A stretch of DNA of 64,000 nucleotides from an uncultured Alphaproteobacteria bacterium (GCA_944392555.1 CALXWZ010000004.1:55689-119688); one strand, 5' to 3'; shown: positions 1-11,368, numbered from the stretch's first letter. Translations and numbers: made by a program. Notes: generated by a model from the letters alone, not told the origin.

Positions 1-114
<114 letters not shown>

Positions 115-123
115 GAGGTTTTC

Positions 124-2202
124 ATGGCACGGACTACACCGATTGAAAGATACAGAAACATTGGTATTATGGCGCACATCGATGCCGGTAAAACAACAAC
201 AACGGAACGTATTTTGTTCTATACCGGAAAATCCCATAAAATCGGGGAAGTGCATGACGGTGCTGCCACGATGGACTGGATGGAACAAGAACAAGAACGC
301 GGTATTACGATTACATCAGCTGCTACAACGGCTTTCTGGAAAGATCACCGTATTAACATCATTGATACACCGGGACACGTTGACTTCACGGTTGAAGTGG
401 AACGTTGTTTGCGTGTATTAGATGGTGCAATTACGGTTTTTGACGGTGTTGCCGGCGTTGAACCGCAATCCGAAACCGTGTGGCGTCAAGCAGATAAATA
501 CGGTGTTCCCCGTATTTGCTTTGCTAACAAGATGGACCGTATCGGAGCCAATTTTGACCGTTGTGTTGAAATGATTAAAACACGTTTGGGCGCTCGCCCG
601 ATGGTTATGGCATTGCCGATTGGTGCCGAATCCGAATTTAAAGGAATCGTTGATATTTTGGAACAAAAAGCGATTATCTGGCATTCGGAAGACTTGGGTG
701 CAACGTATGAATATCAAGAAATTCCGGCTGACTTAAAAGAGAAGGCTGAAAAATGCTATCACGAAATGGTGGAAATGGCTGTTGAAATGGATGATGATGC
801 CATGGAAGCTTATTTGGAAGGCAAAGAACCGGATAAAGCAAAGTTGAAAGAATGTATTCGTAAGGGTACGATTTCGCAATCATTTATTCCGGTATTCTGC
901 GGTTCTGCATTTAAAAACAAGGGTATTCAACCGTTGTTGGATGCGGTTGTGGATTATTTGCCGTCGCCGATTGATATTCCGCAAGCTAAGGGCGTTGTTG
1001 CCGGAACAGAGCAAGAATATGTTTGTGCATCGGTTGATGATAAACCGTTTGCCGGATTGGCATTTAAGATTATGACAGACCCGTTCGTCGGTTCGCTCAC
1101 ATTCTTACGTGTATATCAAGGAACATTGATGAGCGGTAGTTATGTAACAAATACGGTTAAGGATAAAAAAGAACGTATCGGCCGTATGTTGTTGATGCAC
1201 GCGAATCACCGTGAGGAAATCAAAGAAGCGCATGCCGGTGACATTATTGCATTGGTAGGCTTAAAAGATACAACGACGGGTGACACGTTGTGTGGCGATG
1301 GATTAAAAGTTATTCTTGAGAAGATGGACTTCCCTGATCCGGTTATTGAAATTGCCGTTGAACCGAAGACAAAAGCCGATATTGAAAAAATGGGCTTGGC
1401 TTTGAACCGCTTGGCAATGGAAGATCCTTCCTTCCGCGTTGCTTCCAATACGGAAACAGGTCAAACAATCATTAAGGGTATGGGTGAACTTCACTTGGAA
1501 ATCATTGTTGATCGTTTGAAACGTGAATTTAAAGTTGAAGCAAACGTCGGTGCACCGCAAGTGGCTTATCGTGAAACAATCTCTCGTGAATACGATGAAG
1601 ACTACACGCATAAGAAACAATCCGGTGGTTCGGGTCAATTTGCACGTGTTCGGATTAAGTTCTCTCCGTTAGAACCGGGTTCGGGATTCGTCTTTGAAAA
1701 CACGGTTGTCGGCGGTGCTGTTCCGAAAGAATACATTCCGGGCGTTGAAAAAGGTTTACGTGCCTCTTTGGAAACAGGTGTGTTAGCCGGTTTCCCGTGC
1801 ACGGACTTTAAAGCAAACTTATATGATGGTGCTTACCATGATGTCGACTCGAGCACAATGGCGTTTGAAATTGCCGCTCGTGCCGCTTTCCGTGAAGGTA
1901 TGGCAAAGGCCGGTCCGAAATTACTTGAACCGATTATGAAGATTGAAGTTGTCACACCGGAAGATTACATGGGTGATATTATCGGCGACTTGAATTCTCG
2001 TCGCGGACAAGTCTCGGGCATGGATCAACGTGGAAATGCGCGTGTGATTGATGCAACAGTTCCTTTGGCGAATATGTTCGGTTATGTGAATAACTTACGT
2101 TCCATGAGTCAAGGTCGTGCACAATACACGATGGTGTTCTCGCACTATGCGGAAGTGCCTCAAATGGTAGCAGATGAAATCAAGGCAAAAGTTGCCGGTT
2201 AA
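124..2202 (+). CDS. fusA: Elongation factor G
   Basis: This 692-residue protein is EF-G, the GTPase that drives ribosomal translocation and, with RRF, ribosome recycling. Visible motifs are the P-loop AHIDAGKT (residues 17-24), switch region [16 protein letters not shown] and NKMD, followed by domain II, the domain IV region and the C-terminal domain. Length matches the family. The ATG follows a GGAGG site 9 bases after rpsG. It is followed after 14 bases by rpsJ rather than by tuf, which often sits here in alphaproteobacteria. No truncation or odd codon use is seen. Confidence 0.98.
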   Translation: MARTTPIERYRNIGIMAHIDAGKTTTTERILFYTGKSHKIGEVHDGAATMDWMEQEQERGITITSAATTAFWKDHRINIIDTPGHVDFTVEVERCLRVLDGAITVFDGVAGVEPQSETVWRQADKYGVPRICFANKMDRIGANFDRCVEMIKTRLGARPMVMALPIGAESEFKGIVDILEQKAIIWHSEDLGATYEYQEIPADLKEKAEKCYHEMVEMAVEMDDDAMEAYLEGKEPDKAKLKECIRKGTISQSFIPVFCGSAFKNKGIQPLLDAVVDYLPSPIDIPQAKGVVAGTEQEYVCASVDDKPFAGLAFKIMTDPFVGSLTFLRVYQGTLMSGSYVTNTVKDKKERIGRMLLMHANHREEIKEAHAGDIIALVGLKDTTTGDTLCGDGLKVILEKMDFPDPVIEIAVEPKTKADIEKMGLALNRLAMEDPSFRVASNTETGQTIIKGMGELHLEIIVDRLKREFKVEANVGAPQVAYRETISREYDEDYTHKKQSGGSGQFARVRIKFSPLEPGSGFVFENTVVGGAVPKEYIPGVEKGLRASLETGVLAGFPCTDFKANLYDGAYHDVDSSTMAFEIAARAAFREGMAKAGPKLLEPIMKIEVVTPEDYMGDIIGDLNSRRGQVSGMDQRGNARVIDATVPLANMFGYVNNLRSMSQGRAQYTMVFSHYAEVPQMVADEIKAKVAG

Positions 2203-2216
2203 GAAAGGTTAGAAAA

Positions 2217-2528
2217 ATGTTGGAAAACCAAAATATCAGAATTCGTTTAAGAGCGTTCGATCATAGGTTGTTGGATCAATCAACCCGTGAGATCGTCAAT
2301 ACAGCCAAACGGACAGGTGCCGAAGTTGTCGGTCCGATTCCGTTGCCGACTCGTATTGAAAAATTTACAGTGAACCGTTCCGTACACGTTGATAAAAAAT
2401 CACGGGAACAGTTTGAAATTCGTACCCACAAGCGGGTGCTCGACATTATTGATCCGACACCACAAACAGTTGATGCTCTGATGAAATTAGACTTAGCTGC
2501 CGGTGTAGATGTTGAGATTAAAGTATAA
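2217..2528 (+). CDS. rpsJ: 30S ribosomal protein S10
   Basis: A 103-residue S10 with the typical start ([16 protein letters not shown]) and the conserved [13 protein letters not shown] and RTHKRVLDI segments. S10 is part of the 30S head and also acts as NusE in antitermination. It opens the S10 operon block and sits directly after fusA. The ATG at 2217 is preceded by the purine-rich AAGAAAGG. Length is that of the family. Confidence 0.97.
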   Translation: MLENQNIRIRLRAFDHRLLDQSTREIVNTAKRTGAEVVGPIPLPTRIEKFTVNRSVHVDKKSREQFEIRTHKRVLDIIDPTPQTVDALMKLDLAAGVDVEIKV

Positions 2529-2540
2529 GGAAGAAAGACT

Positions 2541-3254
2541 ATGCGTTCAGGAGTAATTGCAGAAAAAGTCGGCATGATGAGCTTGTTCCAAGAAAACGGG
2601 ACACAAATTCCCGTGACTGTTTTGAAAATTGACAGCACGGTAGTTGATGTTCGTACAATGGAACGGGACGGATATGTCGCTGTTCAGTTGGGATCCGGCA
2701 AAGCAAAAGCGAAAAACGTTGCTAAGCCGCAACTCGGACATTTCGCCAAAGCAAACGTAGAACCGAAGAAAACATTGATTGAATTCCGTGTTTCGGAAGA
2801 CTGCGTATTGCCGATTGGTGCAGAAATCAGTGCGAACCATTTTGTTGTCGGCCAGAAAGTTGATGTGACAGGCACATCAATCGGTAAAGGCTTTGCCGGT
2901 GTGATGAAAAAATATCACTTCGGCGGTGATAACGCCACACACGGTGTTTCAAGAACACACCGTTCGGGGGGTTCAACAGGTCAACGTGAATGGCCGGGCA
3001 AAGTTTTCAAAAACGTTAAAATGCCGGGTCAAATGGGTAATAAGCAAGTGACGGCTCAAAATTTGGAAGTTGTTTCCATTGACGAAGCTCGTAACCTGAT
3101 TATGGTGAAAGGTAGCGTCCCGGGATTTGATTCGTCAATTGTTACAATTAAAGATTCAGTAAAGATTTCAAAGCAACCGACGTTACCGGTTCCTGCCGGA
3201 TTGAAAGCGAAAGCTGCCGTTGAAACATCTGCTGAAACAGAGGTAAAGGAATAG
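2541..3254 (+). CDS. rplC: 50S ribosomal protein L3
   Basis: A 237-residue L3, one of the earliest proteins to bind 23S rRNA and an organiser of the peptidyl-transferase area. The signature loop [20 protein letters not shown] around residues 143-163 holds the glutamine that PrmB methylates in other bacteria. The last 30 residues are a lysine/glutamate-rich extension typical of alphaproteobacterial L3. It lies 12 bases after rpsJ and 3 bases before rplD. Confidence 0.97.
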   Translation: MRSGVIAEKVGMMSLFQENGTQIPVTVLKIDSTVVDVRTMERDGYVAVQLGSGKAKAKNVAKPQLGHFAKANVEPKKTLIEFRVSEDCVLPIGAEISANHFVVGQKVDVTGTSIGKGFAGVMKKYHFGGDNATHGVSRTHRSGGSTGQREWPGKVFKNVKMPGQMGNKQVTAQNLEVVSIDEARNLIMVKGSVPGFDSSIVTIKDSVKISKQPTLPVPAGLKAKAAVETSAETEVKE

Positions 3255-3257
3255 GCC

Positions 3258-3878
3258 ATGAAATATGATGTAATCAAATTAGGCGGTGAATCCGCAGGGT
3301 CAATTGACTTGGCAGATTCCGTATTTGGTGTTGAAGTGCGTGAAGATATTTTGGCTCGCGTAATTCAATGGCAATTAGACAAACGTCGTGCCGGCACACA
3401 CAAAACCAAAGATGTCGGCGAAGTGAGTGGTTCGGGCGTCAAACCGTTCAAGCAAAAAGGAACGGGTCGTGCTCGTCAAGGTTTGGACAGAGCTCCGCAA
3501 ATGCGCCATGGTGGTGTTGTTTTCGGACCGGTTGTCCGTTCACATGCCTATGGCTTGACAAAGAAAATCCGCGCGCTCGGTATGCGTGTTGCATTGTCAA
3601 TGAAAGCCAAAAACGGCAAACTCGTCATTGTTGACGAATTAACGGCCGAAAAACCGAACACGAAAGCATTGCAAAACATTTTCAATCAACACGGTTGGAA
3701 ATCCGTTTTGTTTGTTTCGGGCGAAACGGTTGACAGCAACTTTGCTTTATCGGCTCGCAACATTATCAATACGGATGTGTTGCCGTCGCAAGGAGCAAAT
3801 GTTTATGATATCATCCGCCGCGATATTTTGGTATTATCCAAAGATGCCGTGGCCAATTTGGAAGGTCGGTTGAAATGA
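3258..3878 (+). CDS. rplD: 50S ribosomal protein L4
   Basis: A 206-residue L4, which binds 23S rRNA and lines the nascent-peptide exit tunnel with its long loop. The loop signature [14 protein letters not shown] followed by RHGGVVFGP is present. In E. coli L4 represses its own operon; no such leader is visible here because the transcript starts outside the window. The stop codon overlaps the rplW start by 4 bases (ATGA), consistent with coupled translation. Confidence 0.97.
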   Translation: MKYDVIKLGGESAGSIDLADSVFGVEVREDILARVIQWQLDKRRAGTHKTKDVGEVSGSGVKPFKQKGTGRARQGLDRAPQMRHGGVVFGPVVRSHAYGLTKKIRALGMRVALSMKAKNGKLVIVDELTAEKPNTKALQNIFNQHGWKSVLFVSGETVDSNFALSARNIINTDVLPSQGANVYDIIRRDILVLSKDAVANLEGRLK

Positions 3879-4189
3879 TTAAGAAAAACACAACAGTAGC
3901 AACGGCCGAAACATACGATGTTATCCGCCGTCCCGTAATTACGGAAAAGGCAATGAAGAGTTCCGAACACAATCAAGTTGTATTTTTGGTTGACTTAAAT
4001 GCAACGAAACCGCAAATCAAACAAGCGGTTGAGAGCGTATTCGGCGTGAAAGTGACAGCAGTGAACACATTACGTCAAGAAGGAAAAACAAAAACATTCC
4101 GTGGCATTAAAGGTGTTCGCAACGAAACAAAGAAAGCAATCGTGACTTTGGCAGAAGGTCAAAGCATTGATGTGACAGCGGGGATTTAG
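3875..4189 (+). CDS. rplW: 50S ribosomal protein L23
   Basis: A 104-residue L23. It sits at the tunnel exit and docks trigger factor and SRP. Conserved segments [30 protein letters not shown] and [11 protein letters not shown] are present. The start overlaps the end of rplD by 4 bases, and rplB follows after 2 bases, so translation of the three genes is probably coupled. Length and composition are ordinary. Confidence 0.96.
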   Translation: MIKKNTTVATAETYDVIRRPVITEKAMKSSEHNQVVFLVDLNATKPQIKQAVESVFGVKVTAVNTLRQEGKTKTFRGIKGVRNETKKAIVTLAEGQSIDVTAGI

Positions 4190-4191
4190 TT

Positions 4192-5019
4192 ATGGCTTTA
4201 AAAACATATAAACCTACAACCTCAACAGTCAGACATTTGGTCGGTATTGATCGTTCTGACTTGCACAAAGGGGCGCCTGTTAAAACATTGACGGAAGGTC
4301 AATCACGCACGGGCGGAAGAAACAATCACGGTCATATTACCTCACGTCGTCGTGGTGGTGGGCATAAGCAAGCATACCGTATTATTGATTTCAAGCGGAA
4401 GAAACTTGATATGCCGGCAACGGTAGAACGTTTGGAATATGATCCGAACAGAACAGCGTTCATCGCATTGGTCAAATATGAAGATGGTGAATTGGCTTAC
4501 ATTTTGGCACCGCAACGTTTAGGTGTCGGTGATACGGTTGTTGCCGCGCAACACGCGGATATTAAACCGGGTAATGCCATGCCGTTGAAGAATATGCCGG
4601 TCGGAACAATTGTTCACAACATTGAACTCAATCCGGGAAAAGGCGGACAAATTGCTCGCTCGGCGGGTTGTTATGCCCAATTAATCGGTAAAGATTCTGG
4701 TTATGCGCAAATTCGTTTAAATTCAGGCGAATTACGTTTGGTTCGCGGTGAATGTTTTGCATCGGTCGGAGCGGTTTCCAATCCGGACAATCAAAACACG
4801 GTGATGGCGAAAGCCGGTCGTGCTCGTTGGAACGATCGTCGTCCATCCGTTCGCGGTATTGCCATGAACCCTGTTGATCACCCGCACGGTGGTCGTACAA
4901 ATGGCGGTCGTCAGCCGGTATCACCTTGGGGATGGCAGACCAAAGGTTTGAAAACGCGTAATAACAAGCGGACGGATTCGATGATTATTCGTTCACGTCA
5001 CGCAGTAAAGAAATCCTAA
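4192..5019 (+). CDS. rplB: 50S ribosomal protein L2
   Basis: A 275-residue L2, a core 23S rRNA binding protein needed for subunit association and peptidyl transfer. It has the N-terminal [12 protein letters not shown] segment, [19 protein letters not shown], and the highly conserved [10 protein letters not shown] loop with its functionally important histidine. Full length. It lies between rplW and rpsS, as expected for the S10 block. Confidence 0.98.
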   Translation: MALKTYKPTTSTVRHLVGIDRSDLHKGAPVKTLTEGQSRTGGRNNHGHITSRRRGGGHKQAYRIIDFKRKKLDMPATVERLEYDPNRTAFIALVKYEDGELAYILAPQRLGVGDTVVAAQHADIKPGNAMPLKNMPVGTIVHNIELNPGKGGQIARSAGCYAQLIGKDSGYAQIRLNSGELRLVRGECFASVGAVSNPDNQNTVMAKAGRARWNDRRPSVRGIAMNPVDHPHGGRTNGGRQPVSPWGWQTKGLKTRNNKRTDSMIIRSRHAVKKS

Positions 5020-5029
5020 GGAGGCATAA

Positions 5030-5317
5030 ATGACAAGATCCGTATGGAAAGGACCATTTGTTGACGGTTATCTGTTGGATAAAGCAGAAAAGGTCAGAGC
5101 ATCAGGTCGTCATGAGGTCATTAAGACCTGGTCACGCCGGTCAACAATACTTCCTCAATTTGTGGGCTTGACTTTTGGCGTATATAATGGTAAAAAGTTT
5201 ATCCCGGTGTCAGTGAACGAGAATATGATTGGGCACAAGTTCGGTGAATTTTCACCGACGCGGACATTCCCCGGTCATACCGCAAATGACGCAAAAGCAA
5301 AGAAAGCAGGTAAATAA
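5030..5317 (+). CDS. rpsS: 30S ribosomal protein S19
   Basis: A 95-residue S19, which forms a complex with S13 in the 30S head near the A-site tRNA. It shows [13 protein letters not shown] at the start, [18 protein letters not shown] in the middle and [13 protein letters not shown] near the end. A GGAGG site lies before the ATG. The TAA stop shares one base with the rplV ATG (TAATG), suggesting reinitiation between the two genes. Confidence 0.97.
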   Translation: MTRSVWKGPFVDGYLLDKAEKVRASGRHEVIKTWSRRSTILPQFVGLTFGVYNGKKFIPVSVNENMIGHKFGEFSPTRTFPGHTANDAKAKKAGK

Positions 5318-5742
5318 TGACAACAAATGAAGTGAAAAAAGCAAAAGCGAAAGCACGCACGTTACGTATTTCTCCGCGCAAATTAAATTTGGTGGCGGAA
5401 TCGATTCGCGGGCTGAAAGCTGACAAAGCACTCGCTCAACTGACATTCTCGACAAAACGTATTGCCGAAGAAGTCAAGAAAGTATTAATGTCCGCTATTG
5501 CAAACGCTGAAAACAATCATAATATGGATGTAGATCGCTTGGTTGTATCCGAAGCATACGTCGGAAAAGCCATGGTTATGAAAAGATTTCAAGCCGGTGC
5601 AAAAGGGCGCGCAAACCGCATCATTAAGCCTTTCTCAAATTTAACGATTGTCGTTGCAGAGAAAGAAGTTGAGCCGAAAGCCGAAAAGAAACCGGCAAAG
5701 AAGGCAACAACAAAGGTTTCTAAGAAAGAGGAGAATATCTAA
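5317..5742 (+). CDS. rplV: 50S ribosomal protein L22
   Basis: A 141-residue L22 that reaches into the peptide exit tunnel. The conserved core runs to about residue 112 ([19 protein letters not shown], then [12 protein letters not shown]). About 28 lysine/glutamate-rich residues follow, so this L22 is longer than the roughly 110 residues of E. coli; such tails occur in related alphaproteobacteria. One-base overlaps with rpsS and rpsC imply translational coupling. Confidence 0.96.
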   Translation: MTTNEVKKAKAKARTLRISPRKLNLVAESIRGLKADKALAQLTFSTKRIAEEVKKVLMSAIANAENNHNMDVDRLVVSEAYVGKAMVMKRFQAGAKGRANRIIKPFSNLTIVVAEKEVEPKAEKKPAKKATTKVSKKEENI

Positions 5743-6413
5743 TGGGTCAAAAAGTTAATCCAACAGGTTTACGTCTCGGCATTAACCGCACATGGGATTC
5801 TCGCTGGTTTGCGGATGCTAATTATGCAGATTTATTGCATGAAGACATTAAAATTCGTTCATTTTTGACGAAGAAATTGGCAGCGGCGGGAATCAGTCAC
5901 ATTGTGATTGAACGTCCGGCCAAAAAGGCAATCGTAACGATTTATTGCGCCCGTCCGGGTGTAATTATCGGCAAAAAAGGTCAAGATATTGATTCTTTGA
6001 AAAAAGAATTGTCGGCATTATCTAAAAACAATGATGTCAGCGTCAATATCGTTGAAATTCGCAAGCCGGAAATTGATGCAAAACTCGTTGCGGACAGTAT
6101 TGCACAACAATTGGAAAAACGTATTTCATTCCGTCGGGCAATGAAGCGTGCCGTTCAATCGGCATTGCGTCAAGGCGCAGAAGGTATTCGTATCAACTGC
6201 GGCGGCCGTTTGGGCGGAGCGGAAATTGCACGTGTCGAATGGTATCGTGAAGGGCGTGTTCCTTTGCATACATTGCGTGCAGACGTTGATTACGGTGTGT
6301 CAACGGCTCATACGGCTTATGGCACATGCGGTGTTAAAGTCTGGATTTACAAAGGCGATATCATGGCTCATGATCCCATGGCACAAGATAAACGCCTTTC
6401 AGAACAACGTTAA
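5742..6413 (+). CDS. rpsC: 30S ribosomal protein S3
   Basis: A 223-residue S3, part of the mRNA entry site and its helicase activity. The N-terminal [14 protein letters not shown], the KH-domain GXXG element in [10 protein letters not shown], and the C-terminal [20 protein letters not shown] are all present. It overlaps rplV by one base (TAATG) and is followed by rplP after 16 bases. Normal length. Confidence 0.97.
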   Translation: MGQKVNPTGLRLGINRTWDSRWFADANYADLLHEDIKIRSFLTKKLAAAGISHIVIERPAKKAIVTIYCARPGVIIGKKGQDIDSLKKELSALSKNNDVSVNIVEIRKPEIDAKLVADSIAQQLEKRISFRRAMKRAVQSALRQGAEGIRINCGGRLGGAEIARVEWYREGRVPLHTLRADVDYGVSTAHTAYGTCGVKVWIYKGDIMAHDPMAQDKRLSEQR

Positions 6414-6429
6414 GTAAAGGATTAAAGAA

Positions 6430-6852
6430 ATGTTAAGTCCAAAGAAAACAAAATTTCGTAAAGCATTTAAGGGTCGCATTCATGGCGACGCTAAATCAGC
6501 TACGACATTAGACTTCGGCAGCTTTGGTCTGAAAGCGCTGGAACCGGAACGGGTGACGGCGCGTCAGATTGAAGCGGCACGTCGGGCAATTTCACGTGCG
6601 ATGAAGAGACAAGGACGTCTCTGGATCAGAATTTTCCCGGATGTTCCCGTTTCAAAGAAGCCGCCTGAAGTTCGTCAAGGTAAAGGTAAGGGCGCACCGG
6701 AATTCTGGATTGCCCGTGTGAAACCGGGTCGGATTATGTTTGAGGCCGATGGTGTTTCAGAAGAAGTTGCACGCGAAGCGTTCCGTTTGGCATCCATGAA
6801 GTTGCCGATTAAGACACGTTTCGTTGTCAGAACAGCCGATGAAGAGGTATAA
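6430..6852 (+). CDS. rplP: 50S ribosomal protein L16
   Basis: A 140-residue L16, which contacts the A and P sites and helps assemble the peptidyl-transferase centre. It begins [19 protein letters not shown], contains [20 protein letters not shown] and [20 protein letters not shown], and is full length. The end overlaps the rpmC start by one base. The arginine equivalent to the hydroxylated Arg81 of E. coli lies in the VRQGKGKG segment. Confidence 0.97.
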   Translation: MLSPKKTKFRKAFKGRIHGDAKSATTLDFGSFGLKALEPERVTARQIEAARRAISRAMKRQGRLWIRIFPDVPVSKKPPEVRQGKGKGAPEFWIARVKPGRIMFEADGVSEEVAREAFRLASMKLPIKTRFVVRTADEEV

Positions 6853-7052
6853 TGATGGAAAAGTTCAAAACAATAGTGGCTAAAAGCGAACAAGAGTTAT
6901 CCGAAATGGAAGCTCAGTTAAGAAAAGAAGCCTTGAACTTGCGATTCCAACAGGCAAGCGGTGCGTTGAAAAACACCGCTCGCCGTCGGCAAGTCCGTCG
7001 TGAAATCGCAAAGATTAAAACAGCCGTTGCTCAAAAAAAAGCAACGAAGTAG
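6852..7052 (+). CDS. rpmC: 50S ribosomal protein L29
   Basis: A 66-residue two-helix L29 that sits by L23 at the tunnel exit and helps position trigger factor. The pattern [20 protein letters not shown] followed by [13 protein letters not shown] is characteristic. Two adjacent ATG codons (6852 and 6855) are possible starts; the first shares a base with the rplP stop. rpsQ follows after 18 bases with a GGAG site. Confidence 0.95.
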   Translation: MMEKFKTIVAKSEQELSEMEAQLRKEALNLRFQQASGALKNTARRRQVRREIAKIKTAVAQKKATK

Positions 7053-7070
7053 TGCATAAGGAGAAGAAAT

Positions 7071-7307
7071 ATGCCGAAGAGAATATTACAAGGTGTGGTC
7101 GTGAGCGACAAGATGGATAAATCCGTTGTCGTAAAAGTCGAACGGCGTGTTATGCACCCTGTTTATAAGAAATACATCAAGCGCAGTGCAAAATACACAG
7201 CGCATGATGAGAACAATTTGTGCAAAGTCGGTGACGTTGTGCAAATTATTGAGAGCCGTCCGCTATCCAAGACAAAGACATGGGTAGTTGTGTCGGAAAG
7301 TAAGTAA
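7071..7307 (+). CDS. rpsQ: 30S ribosomal protein S17
   Basis: A 78-residue S17, a primary 16S rRNA binder of OB-fold type. It shows [18 protein letters not shown], the [20 protein letters not shown] loop and [13 protein letters not shown]. Slightly shorter than the E. coli protein, as is usual outside gammaproteobacteria. rplN follows after 28 bases with AAGGAAGG upstream of its start. Confidence 0.96.
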   Translation: MPKRILQGVVVSDKMDKSVVVKVERRVMHPVYKKYIKRSAKYTAHDENNLCKVGDVVQIIESRPLSKTKTWVVVSESK

Positions 7308-7335
7308 AATTGGATTCTGAAGGAAGGAAATACCA

Positions 7336-7704
7336 ATGATTCAAGTAGAAACAAACCTTGATGTTGCAGATAACTCAGGTGCATTGAAAGTTCAATGTAT
7401 TAAAGTTATCGGCGGCTCGAAACGTAAGGTTGCTTCCGTCGGAGACGTAATTATTGTTTCCGTGAAAAAAGCAAAACCACGTGGAAAAGTCAAAAAAGGT
7501 GATGTCCAACGCGCTTTAATCGTTCGGACGTCAAAAGAAATTCACAGACAAGACGGTACAGCCATTCGCTTTGATTCCAACGCAGTCGTTTTGGTCAATA
7601 AAGACGGAGAACCGATCGGAACCCGTATTTTCGGACCGGTGACTCGTGAATTACGCGCGAAGAACTATACGAAGATTATGTCATTAGCACCGGAGGTATT
7701 ATAA
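7336..7704 (+). CDS. rplN: 50S ribosomal protein L14
   Basis: A 122-residue L14, exactly the family length, forming an intersubunit bridge and the binding site of the RsfS silencing factor. It begins [16 protein letters not shown] and includes KVIGGSKRK and [13 protein letters not shown]. rplX follows after a single base, so the two are probably coupled. Confidence 0.97.
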   Translation: MIQVETNLDVADNSGALKVQCIKVIGGSKRKVASVGDVIIVSVKKAKPRGKVKKGDVQRALIVRTSKEIHRQDGTAIRFDSNAVVLVNKDGEPIGTRIFGPVTRELRAKNYTKIMSLAPEVL

Positions 7705-7705
7705 G

Positions 7706-8020
7706 ATGGCTATGAAGATTAAAAAAGGCGATCAAGTAATCGTTATTACCGGTCGTGATAAAGGAAAAACAGGCGAAGTCGTAAAAGCGATGCCGAAAGA
7801 GAACAAAGTTGTTGTTCAAGGGATCAATCTGGTGAAACGCCATACGAAACCATCACAAGAATCAGCCGGTGGCATTATTTCGAAAGAAAGCCCGATTCAT
7901 GTGTCAAACGTTGCGTTAATTGATCCGAAATCAGGCAAAGCGACTCGTGTCGGATTTAAAGTTGAAAACGGTCAAAAAGTCCGCGTTGCGAAACGTTCGG
8001 GCGAAGTGATCAGCAAATAA
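7706..8020 (+). CDS. rplX: 50S ribosomal protein L24
   Basis: A 104-residue L24 with the KOW motif near its N terminus ([20 protein letters not shown]). It initiates 50S assembly by binding the 5' end of 23S rRNA. The [19 protein letters not shown] segment and SNVALIDP confirm the family. Full length, and one base after rplN. Confidence 0.97.
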   Translation: MAMKIKKGDQVIVITGRDKGKTGEVVKAMPKENKVVVQGINLVKRHTKPSQESAGGIISKESPIHVSNVALIDPKSGKATRVGFKVENGQKVRVAKRSGEVISK

Positions 8021-8031
8021 GGGATTACATC

Positions 8032-8574
8032 ATGGTAGCAAGATTAAAAAAGAAATATGATGAAGAAATCGCTCCCGCCTTGTTAGCTCAATTCGGCTAC
8101 AAGAATAAGATGGAAACACCGAAATTGGACAAGATTGTGTTGAATATGGGTGTTGGTGAAGCAACGGAAGACCGCAAAGCCCTTGAAGGCGCATTGAAAG
8201 ATATGGAAGCCATTGCCGGACAAAAACCGGTGTTGACGCATTCCAAAAAATCCATTGCGACATTCAAATTGCGTGAAGGTATGCCGATTGGTTGTAAAGT
8301 AACACTTCGCCGCGATAAAATGTATGAATTTTTGGATCGGTTAATTACAACCGCCTTACCGCGTGTTCGTGACTTCCGCGGTGTGTCGGGCAAGAGCTTT
8401 GACGGACACGGAAACTATGCGCTCGGATTAAAAGAACAAATCGTCTTTTTGGAAATCAATTATGACGCCGTTGATAAAATCCGTGGTATGGATATCGTTA
8501 TTGCAACTACGGCAAAAACAGATGCCGAAGCCAAAGCACTTTTGGCCGGTTTCGGAATGCCGTTTATGAAATAA
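8032..8574 (+). CDS. rplE: 50S ribosomal protein L5
   Basis: A 180-residue L5, which binds 5S rRNA in the central protuberance. Signatures include [29 protein letters not shown] and the [20 protein letters not shown] region. Length matches the family. It stands in the expected spc order between rplX and rpsN. Confidence 0.97.
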   Translation: MVARLKKKYDEEIAPALLAQFGYKNKMETPKLDKIVLNMGVGEATEDRKALEGALKDMEAIAGQKPVLTHSKKSIATFKLREGMPIGCKVTLRRDKMYEFLDRLITTALPRVRDFRGVSGKSFDGHGNYALGLKEQIVFLEINYDAVDKIRGMDIVIATTAKTDAEAKALLAGFGMPFMK

Positions 8575-8585
8575 GGGAAGCGAAC

Positions 8586-8891
8586 ATGTCAAAGAAATGT
8601 TTAATTAACAGAAACTTAAAACGCGAGAAGTTGGTAAAAAAATATGCCAACAAGCGTGCTGCTTTAAAAGCCATTATTACGGACGCAAATTCAACGCCCG
8701 AACAAGTTTTTGAAGCAACGTTGAAATTGGCAAAATTGCCGCGTAACTCGGCTCAGGTTCGTGTCCATCATCGGTGCGAGTTAACAGGTCGTTCACACGG
8801 TAACTATCGTAAATTAAGAATGAGTCGTATCCAATTACGGAAACTGGCAAATGAAGGACAGATTCCGGGTATGACAAAATCCAGTTGGTAA
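8586..8891 (+). CDS. rpsN: 30S ribosomal protein S14 (zinc-free type)
   Basis: A 101-residue S14 of the long type: the four-cysteine zinc motif of short S14 is absent. The family is recognised by [21 protein letters not shown] and [22 protein letters not shown]. It is one of the last proteins to join the 30S head. It begins 11 bases after rplE; rpsH follows with a GGAGG site. Confidence 0.97.
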   Translation: MSKKCLINRNLKREKLVKKYANKRAALKAIITDANSTPEQVFEATLKLAKLPRNSAQVRVHHRCELTGRSHGNYRKLRMSRIQLRKLANEGQIPGMTKSSW

Positions 8892-8904
8892 GGAGGAAGA
8901 CAGA

Positions 8905-9303
8905 ATGTCTATGACAGATCCTTTGAGCGATATGCTCACACGTATCAGAAACGGTGGCATGGCTCATAAAAGTTTTGTGACTGCTCCGGCTTCAAACTTG
9001 CGTGCAAACGTATTGGAAGTTTTGAAACGGGAAGGTTATATTCGCAATTTTGAAAAGGTAGAAGTCCGTCCGGGCGTTCACGAATTCAAAATTGAATTGA
9101 AGTATCACGAAGACAAACCGGTTATTAAGGAAATCCAACGTGTTTCAACACCGGGTCGTCGTGTTTATTCCAAGATTAAAGATTTACCGCGCGTATATAA
9201 CGGGTTAGGTATTTATGTATTGTCAACGCCGTCGGGTGTTATGTCCGACCATGAAGCTCGTCAAGCCAATTTGGGTGGCGAAGTTTTGTGCAAAGTATTT
9301 TAG
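8905..9303 (+). CDS. rpsH: 30S ribosomal protein S8
   Basis: A 132-residue S8, a primary binder of the central domain of 16S rRNA and, in E. coli, the translational repressor of the spc operon. It starts [15 protein letters not shown] and has [20 protein letters not shown] near the end. The ATG at 8905 is preceded by AAGGAGGAAG; the ATG two codons later is an alternative start. Confidence 0.97.
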   Translation: MSMTDPLSDMLTRIRNGGMAHKSFVTAPASNLRANVLEVLKREGYIRNFEKVEVRPGVHEFKIELKYHEDKPVIKEIQRVSTPGRRVYSKIKDLPRVYNGLGIYVLSTPSGVMSDHEARQANLGGEVLCKVF

Positions 9304-9315
9304 GAGGATATTGCA

Positions 9316-9849
9316 ATGTCACGTATTGGAAAACATCCTGTTAAATTACCGGCCGGCGTAACGGCAACGATTACAGATGCCGAAATTATCGTTAAAGGTA
9401 AATTAGGTGAATTGAAAACACACATTCCGCACGGTGTTACCGTCAAAGAAGAAAACGGGGAACTCGTTGTTCGTCCGGTTTCTGATGACAAAGAACATCG
9501 TATGTTGTGGGGAACGGTTCGCGCCAATGTGCATAACTTGGTCACGGGCGTTTCCGAAGGATTCAAGAAGAAATTGGAATTGGTTGGCGTTGGTTATAAG
9601 GCCCAAGCACAAGGTCAGAATTTGAAATTGTCATTTGGATACAGCCACGATATCGATTACAAGTTGCCGCAAGGCGTTCAGTGTGCAACACCGCAACCGA
9701 CAACGATCGAGTTGTCATGTGCCGACAAGCAATTGTTGGGTCAAGTTGCTTCTGAAATTCGTTCTTATCGTTCACCTGAACCGTATAAAGGCAAAGGGGT
9801 TAAGTATGAAAACGAAACCATTTTGCGTAAAGTCGGTAAGAAGAAATAA
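9316..9849 (+). CDS. rplF: 50S ribosomal protein L6
   Basis: A 177-residue L6 made of two related domains, located near the factor-binding site of the 50S subunit. It begins [15 protein letters not shown] and has the [21 protein letters not shown] segment and the C-terminal [16 protein letters not shown] motif. Normal length. It starts 12 bases after rpsH with an AGGAGG site. Confidence 0.97.
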   Translation: MSRIGKHPVKLPAGVTATITDAEIIVKGKLGELKTHIPHGVTVKEENGELVVRPVSDDKEHRMLWGTVRANVHNLVTGVSEGFKKKLELVGVGYKAQAQGQNLKLSFGYSHDIDYKLPQGVQCATPQPTTIELSCADKQLLGQVASEIRSYRSPEPYKGKGVKYENETILRKVGKKK

Positions 9850-9860
9850 GGGGTATTAAG

Positions 9861-10211
9861 ATGAAAGAAATTACAAAACTTGCCCGTCGTAAAGCGCGCG
9901 TTCGCTACGCTTTAAAGACAAAATCAGGCAATCGCCCTCGTTTATCCGTCTATCGTTCGGATAAAAACATTTACGCGCAGGTAATTGATGACAAGAAAGG
10001 CGTTACACTTGTTTCGGCTTCTTCAAAAGATGCGGAAATCACAGCCAAAGGGTCAACGGTTGCCGGAGCAACGGCAGTCGGCAAATTGGTTGCCGAAAGA
10101 GCATTAAAAGCCGGAGTAAAAGAAGTTGTATTTGATCGTAGCGGTTATTTATACCACGGACGTATCAAAGCGATCGCAGACGCAGCGCGTGAAGCTGGTT
10201 TATCATTCTAG
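9861..10211 (+). CDS. rplR: 50S ribosomal protein L18
   Basis: A 116-residue L18, which binds 5S rRNA with L5 and attaches it to the large subunit. [20 protein letters not shown] and the C-terminal [20 protein letters not shown] are diagnostic. It is close-packed in the spc block between rplF and rpsE. Nothing unusual is seen. Confidence 0.97.
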   Translation: MKEITKLARRKARVRYALKTKSGNRPRLSVYRSDKNIYAQVIDDKKGVTLVSASSKDAEITAKGSTVAGATAVGKLVAERALKAGVKEVVFDRSGYLYHGRIKAIADAAREAGLSF

Positions 10212-10220
10212 GAGAGCAAA

Positions 10221-10817
10221 ATGGCAGAAAATGAAATTCAAGAAAAGAAACAACGCCGTCCCCGCAAGGACCGCGATGATGCCAAAGTAGAAAAAGTAAG
10301 TGATGAATTCACCGATCGTGTTGTGCATGTTAATCGTGTTTCAAAAACGGTTAAAGGTGGTAAAAGATTTGCTTTTGCTGCATTGGTAGTTGTTGGTGAT
10401 CAAAAGGGTCGTGTCGGATTTGCGCACGCAAAGGCTAAAGAAGTTCCCGATGCGATTAAGAAGGCAACGGAACAAGCTCGTCGCAAGATTATGCGCGTTC
10501 CTTTACGCGAAGGCAGAACATTGCATCACGATGTTTTGGGCCATTTTGGCGCCGGTCACGTTACATTGAGAACGGCTCCGGCCGGTACCGGTATCATTGC
10601 CGGCGGTCCGATGCGTGCTATCTTTGAAGTGATGGGTATTCAAGACGTTGTTGCAAAATGCACGGGGTCTTCAAATCCGCACAACATGGTTCGGGCAACA
10701 TTTGATGCGTTGACATCTTTATATTCTCCGCGCTTAATTGCTGCAAAACGCGGTAAGAAAGTTGGAGATATTGTGTCGCGTCGTGATGGTGCAGTCGCTA
10801 ACAAAGATGCAGAATAA
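10221..10817 (+). CDS. rpsE: 30S ribosomal protein S5
   Basis: A 198-residue S5, important for mRNA entry and decoding accuracy. The N-terminal double-stranded RNA binding domain ([20 protein letters not shown]) and the C-terminal domain ([19 protein letters not shown]) are clear. The first 35 residues form a charged extension seen in alphaproteobacterial S5. It is followed after 11 bases by rplO, leaving no room for rpmD (L30), which normally stands here. Confidence 0.97.
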   Translation: MAENEIQEKKQRRPRKDRDDAKVEKVSDEFTDRVVHVNRVSKTVKGGKRFAFAALVVVGDQKGRVGFAHAKAKEVPDAIKKATEQARRKIMRVPLREGRTLHHDVLGHFGAGHVTLRTAPAGTGIIAGGPMRAIFEVMGIQDVVAKCTGSSNPHNMVRATFDALTSLYSPRLIAAKRGKKVGDIVSRRDGAVANKDAE

Positions 10818-10828
10818 GGAAGAAGACA

Positions 10829-11368
10829 ATGAAATTAAATCAAATTCGCGATAATAAAGGCGCTCGCAAACAATCAATGCGCGTTGCTCGTGGCGTTAGC
10901 TCGGGCAAAGGTCGCACGGGCGGTCGTGGTTTCAAAGGACAAAAGGCTCGCACAGGCGTTCGTTTGAACGGCTTTGAGGGTGGACAAATGCCGGTTTATC
11001 GTCGTTTACCGAAACGCGGTTTTAACAACATCTTCCGGTTATCTTTTGCCGAAATCAATTTGGATACGATTCAAAAAGCAATTGATGCAAAAGTATTGGA
11101 TGCTTCAAAAGAAATCAACGGTGTTTCCTTAATGGAAGCAGGTTTGATTAAAAATGTCAAAGACGGTGTTCGTTTGCTTGGCAACGGCACGTTGACAAGC
11201 AAGGCAATCATTCGCGTTGCCGGAGCAACCAAATCAGCACAAGCAGCCGTTGAAAAAGTCGGCGGAGAATTGATTTTGGAACCGAAAAAAGAAACTGTTT
11301 TAGTCAAAGGTCAAAAAACATCAAAAAAAGAACCGGCGAAAAAAGCAGTGTCTAAAAAAGCAAAATAA
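10829..11368 (+). CDS. rplO: 50S ribosomal protein L15
   Basis: A 179-residue L15, a late assembly protein of the 50S subunit. The N-terminal glycine-rich half carries RVARGVSSGKGRTGGRGFKG and the second half the KAIIRVAGATKSAQAAVEKVG segment. A lysine-rich tail of about 30 residues makes it longer than the roughly 145 residues of E. coli. It directly precedes secY. Confidence 0.96.
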   Translation: MKLNQIRDNKGARKQSMRVARGVSSGKGRTGGRGFKGQKARTGVRLNGFEGGQMPVYRRLPKRGFNNIFRLSFAEINLDTIQKAIDAKVLDASKEINGVSLMEAGLIKNVKDGVRLLGNGTLTSKAIIRVAGATKSAQAAVEKVGGELILEPKKETVLVKGQKTSKKEPAKKAVSKKAK

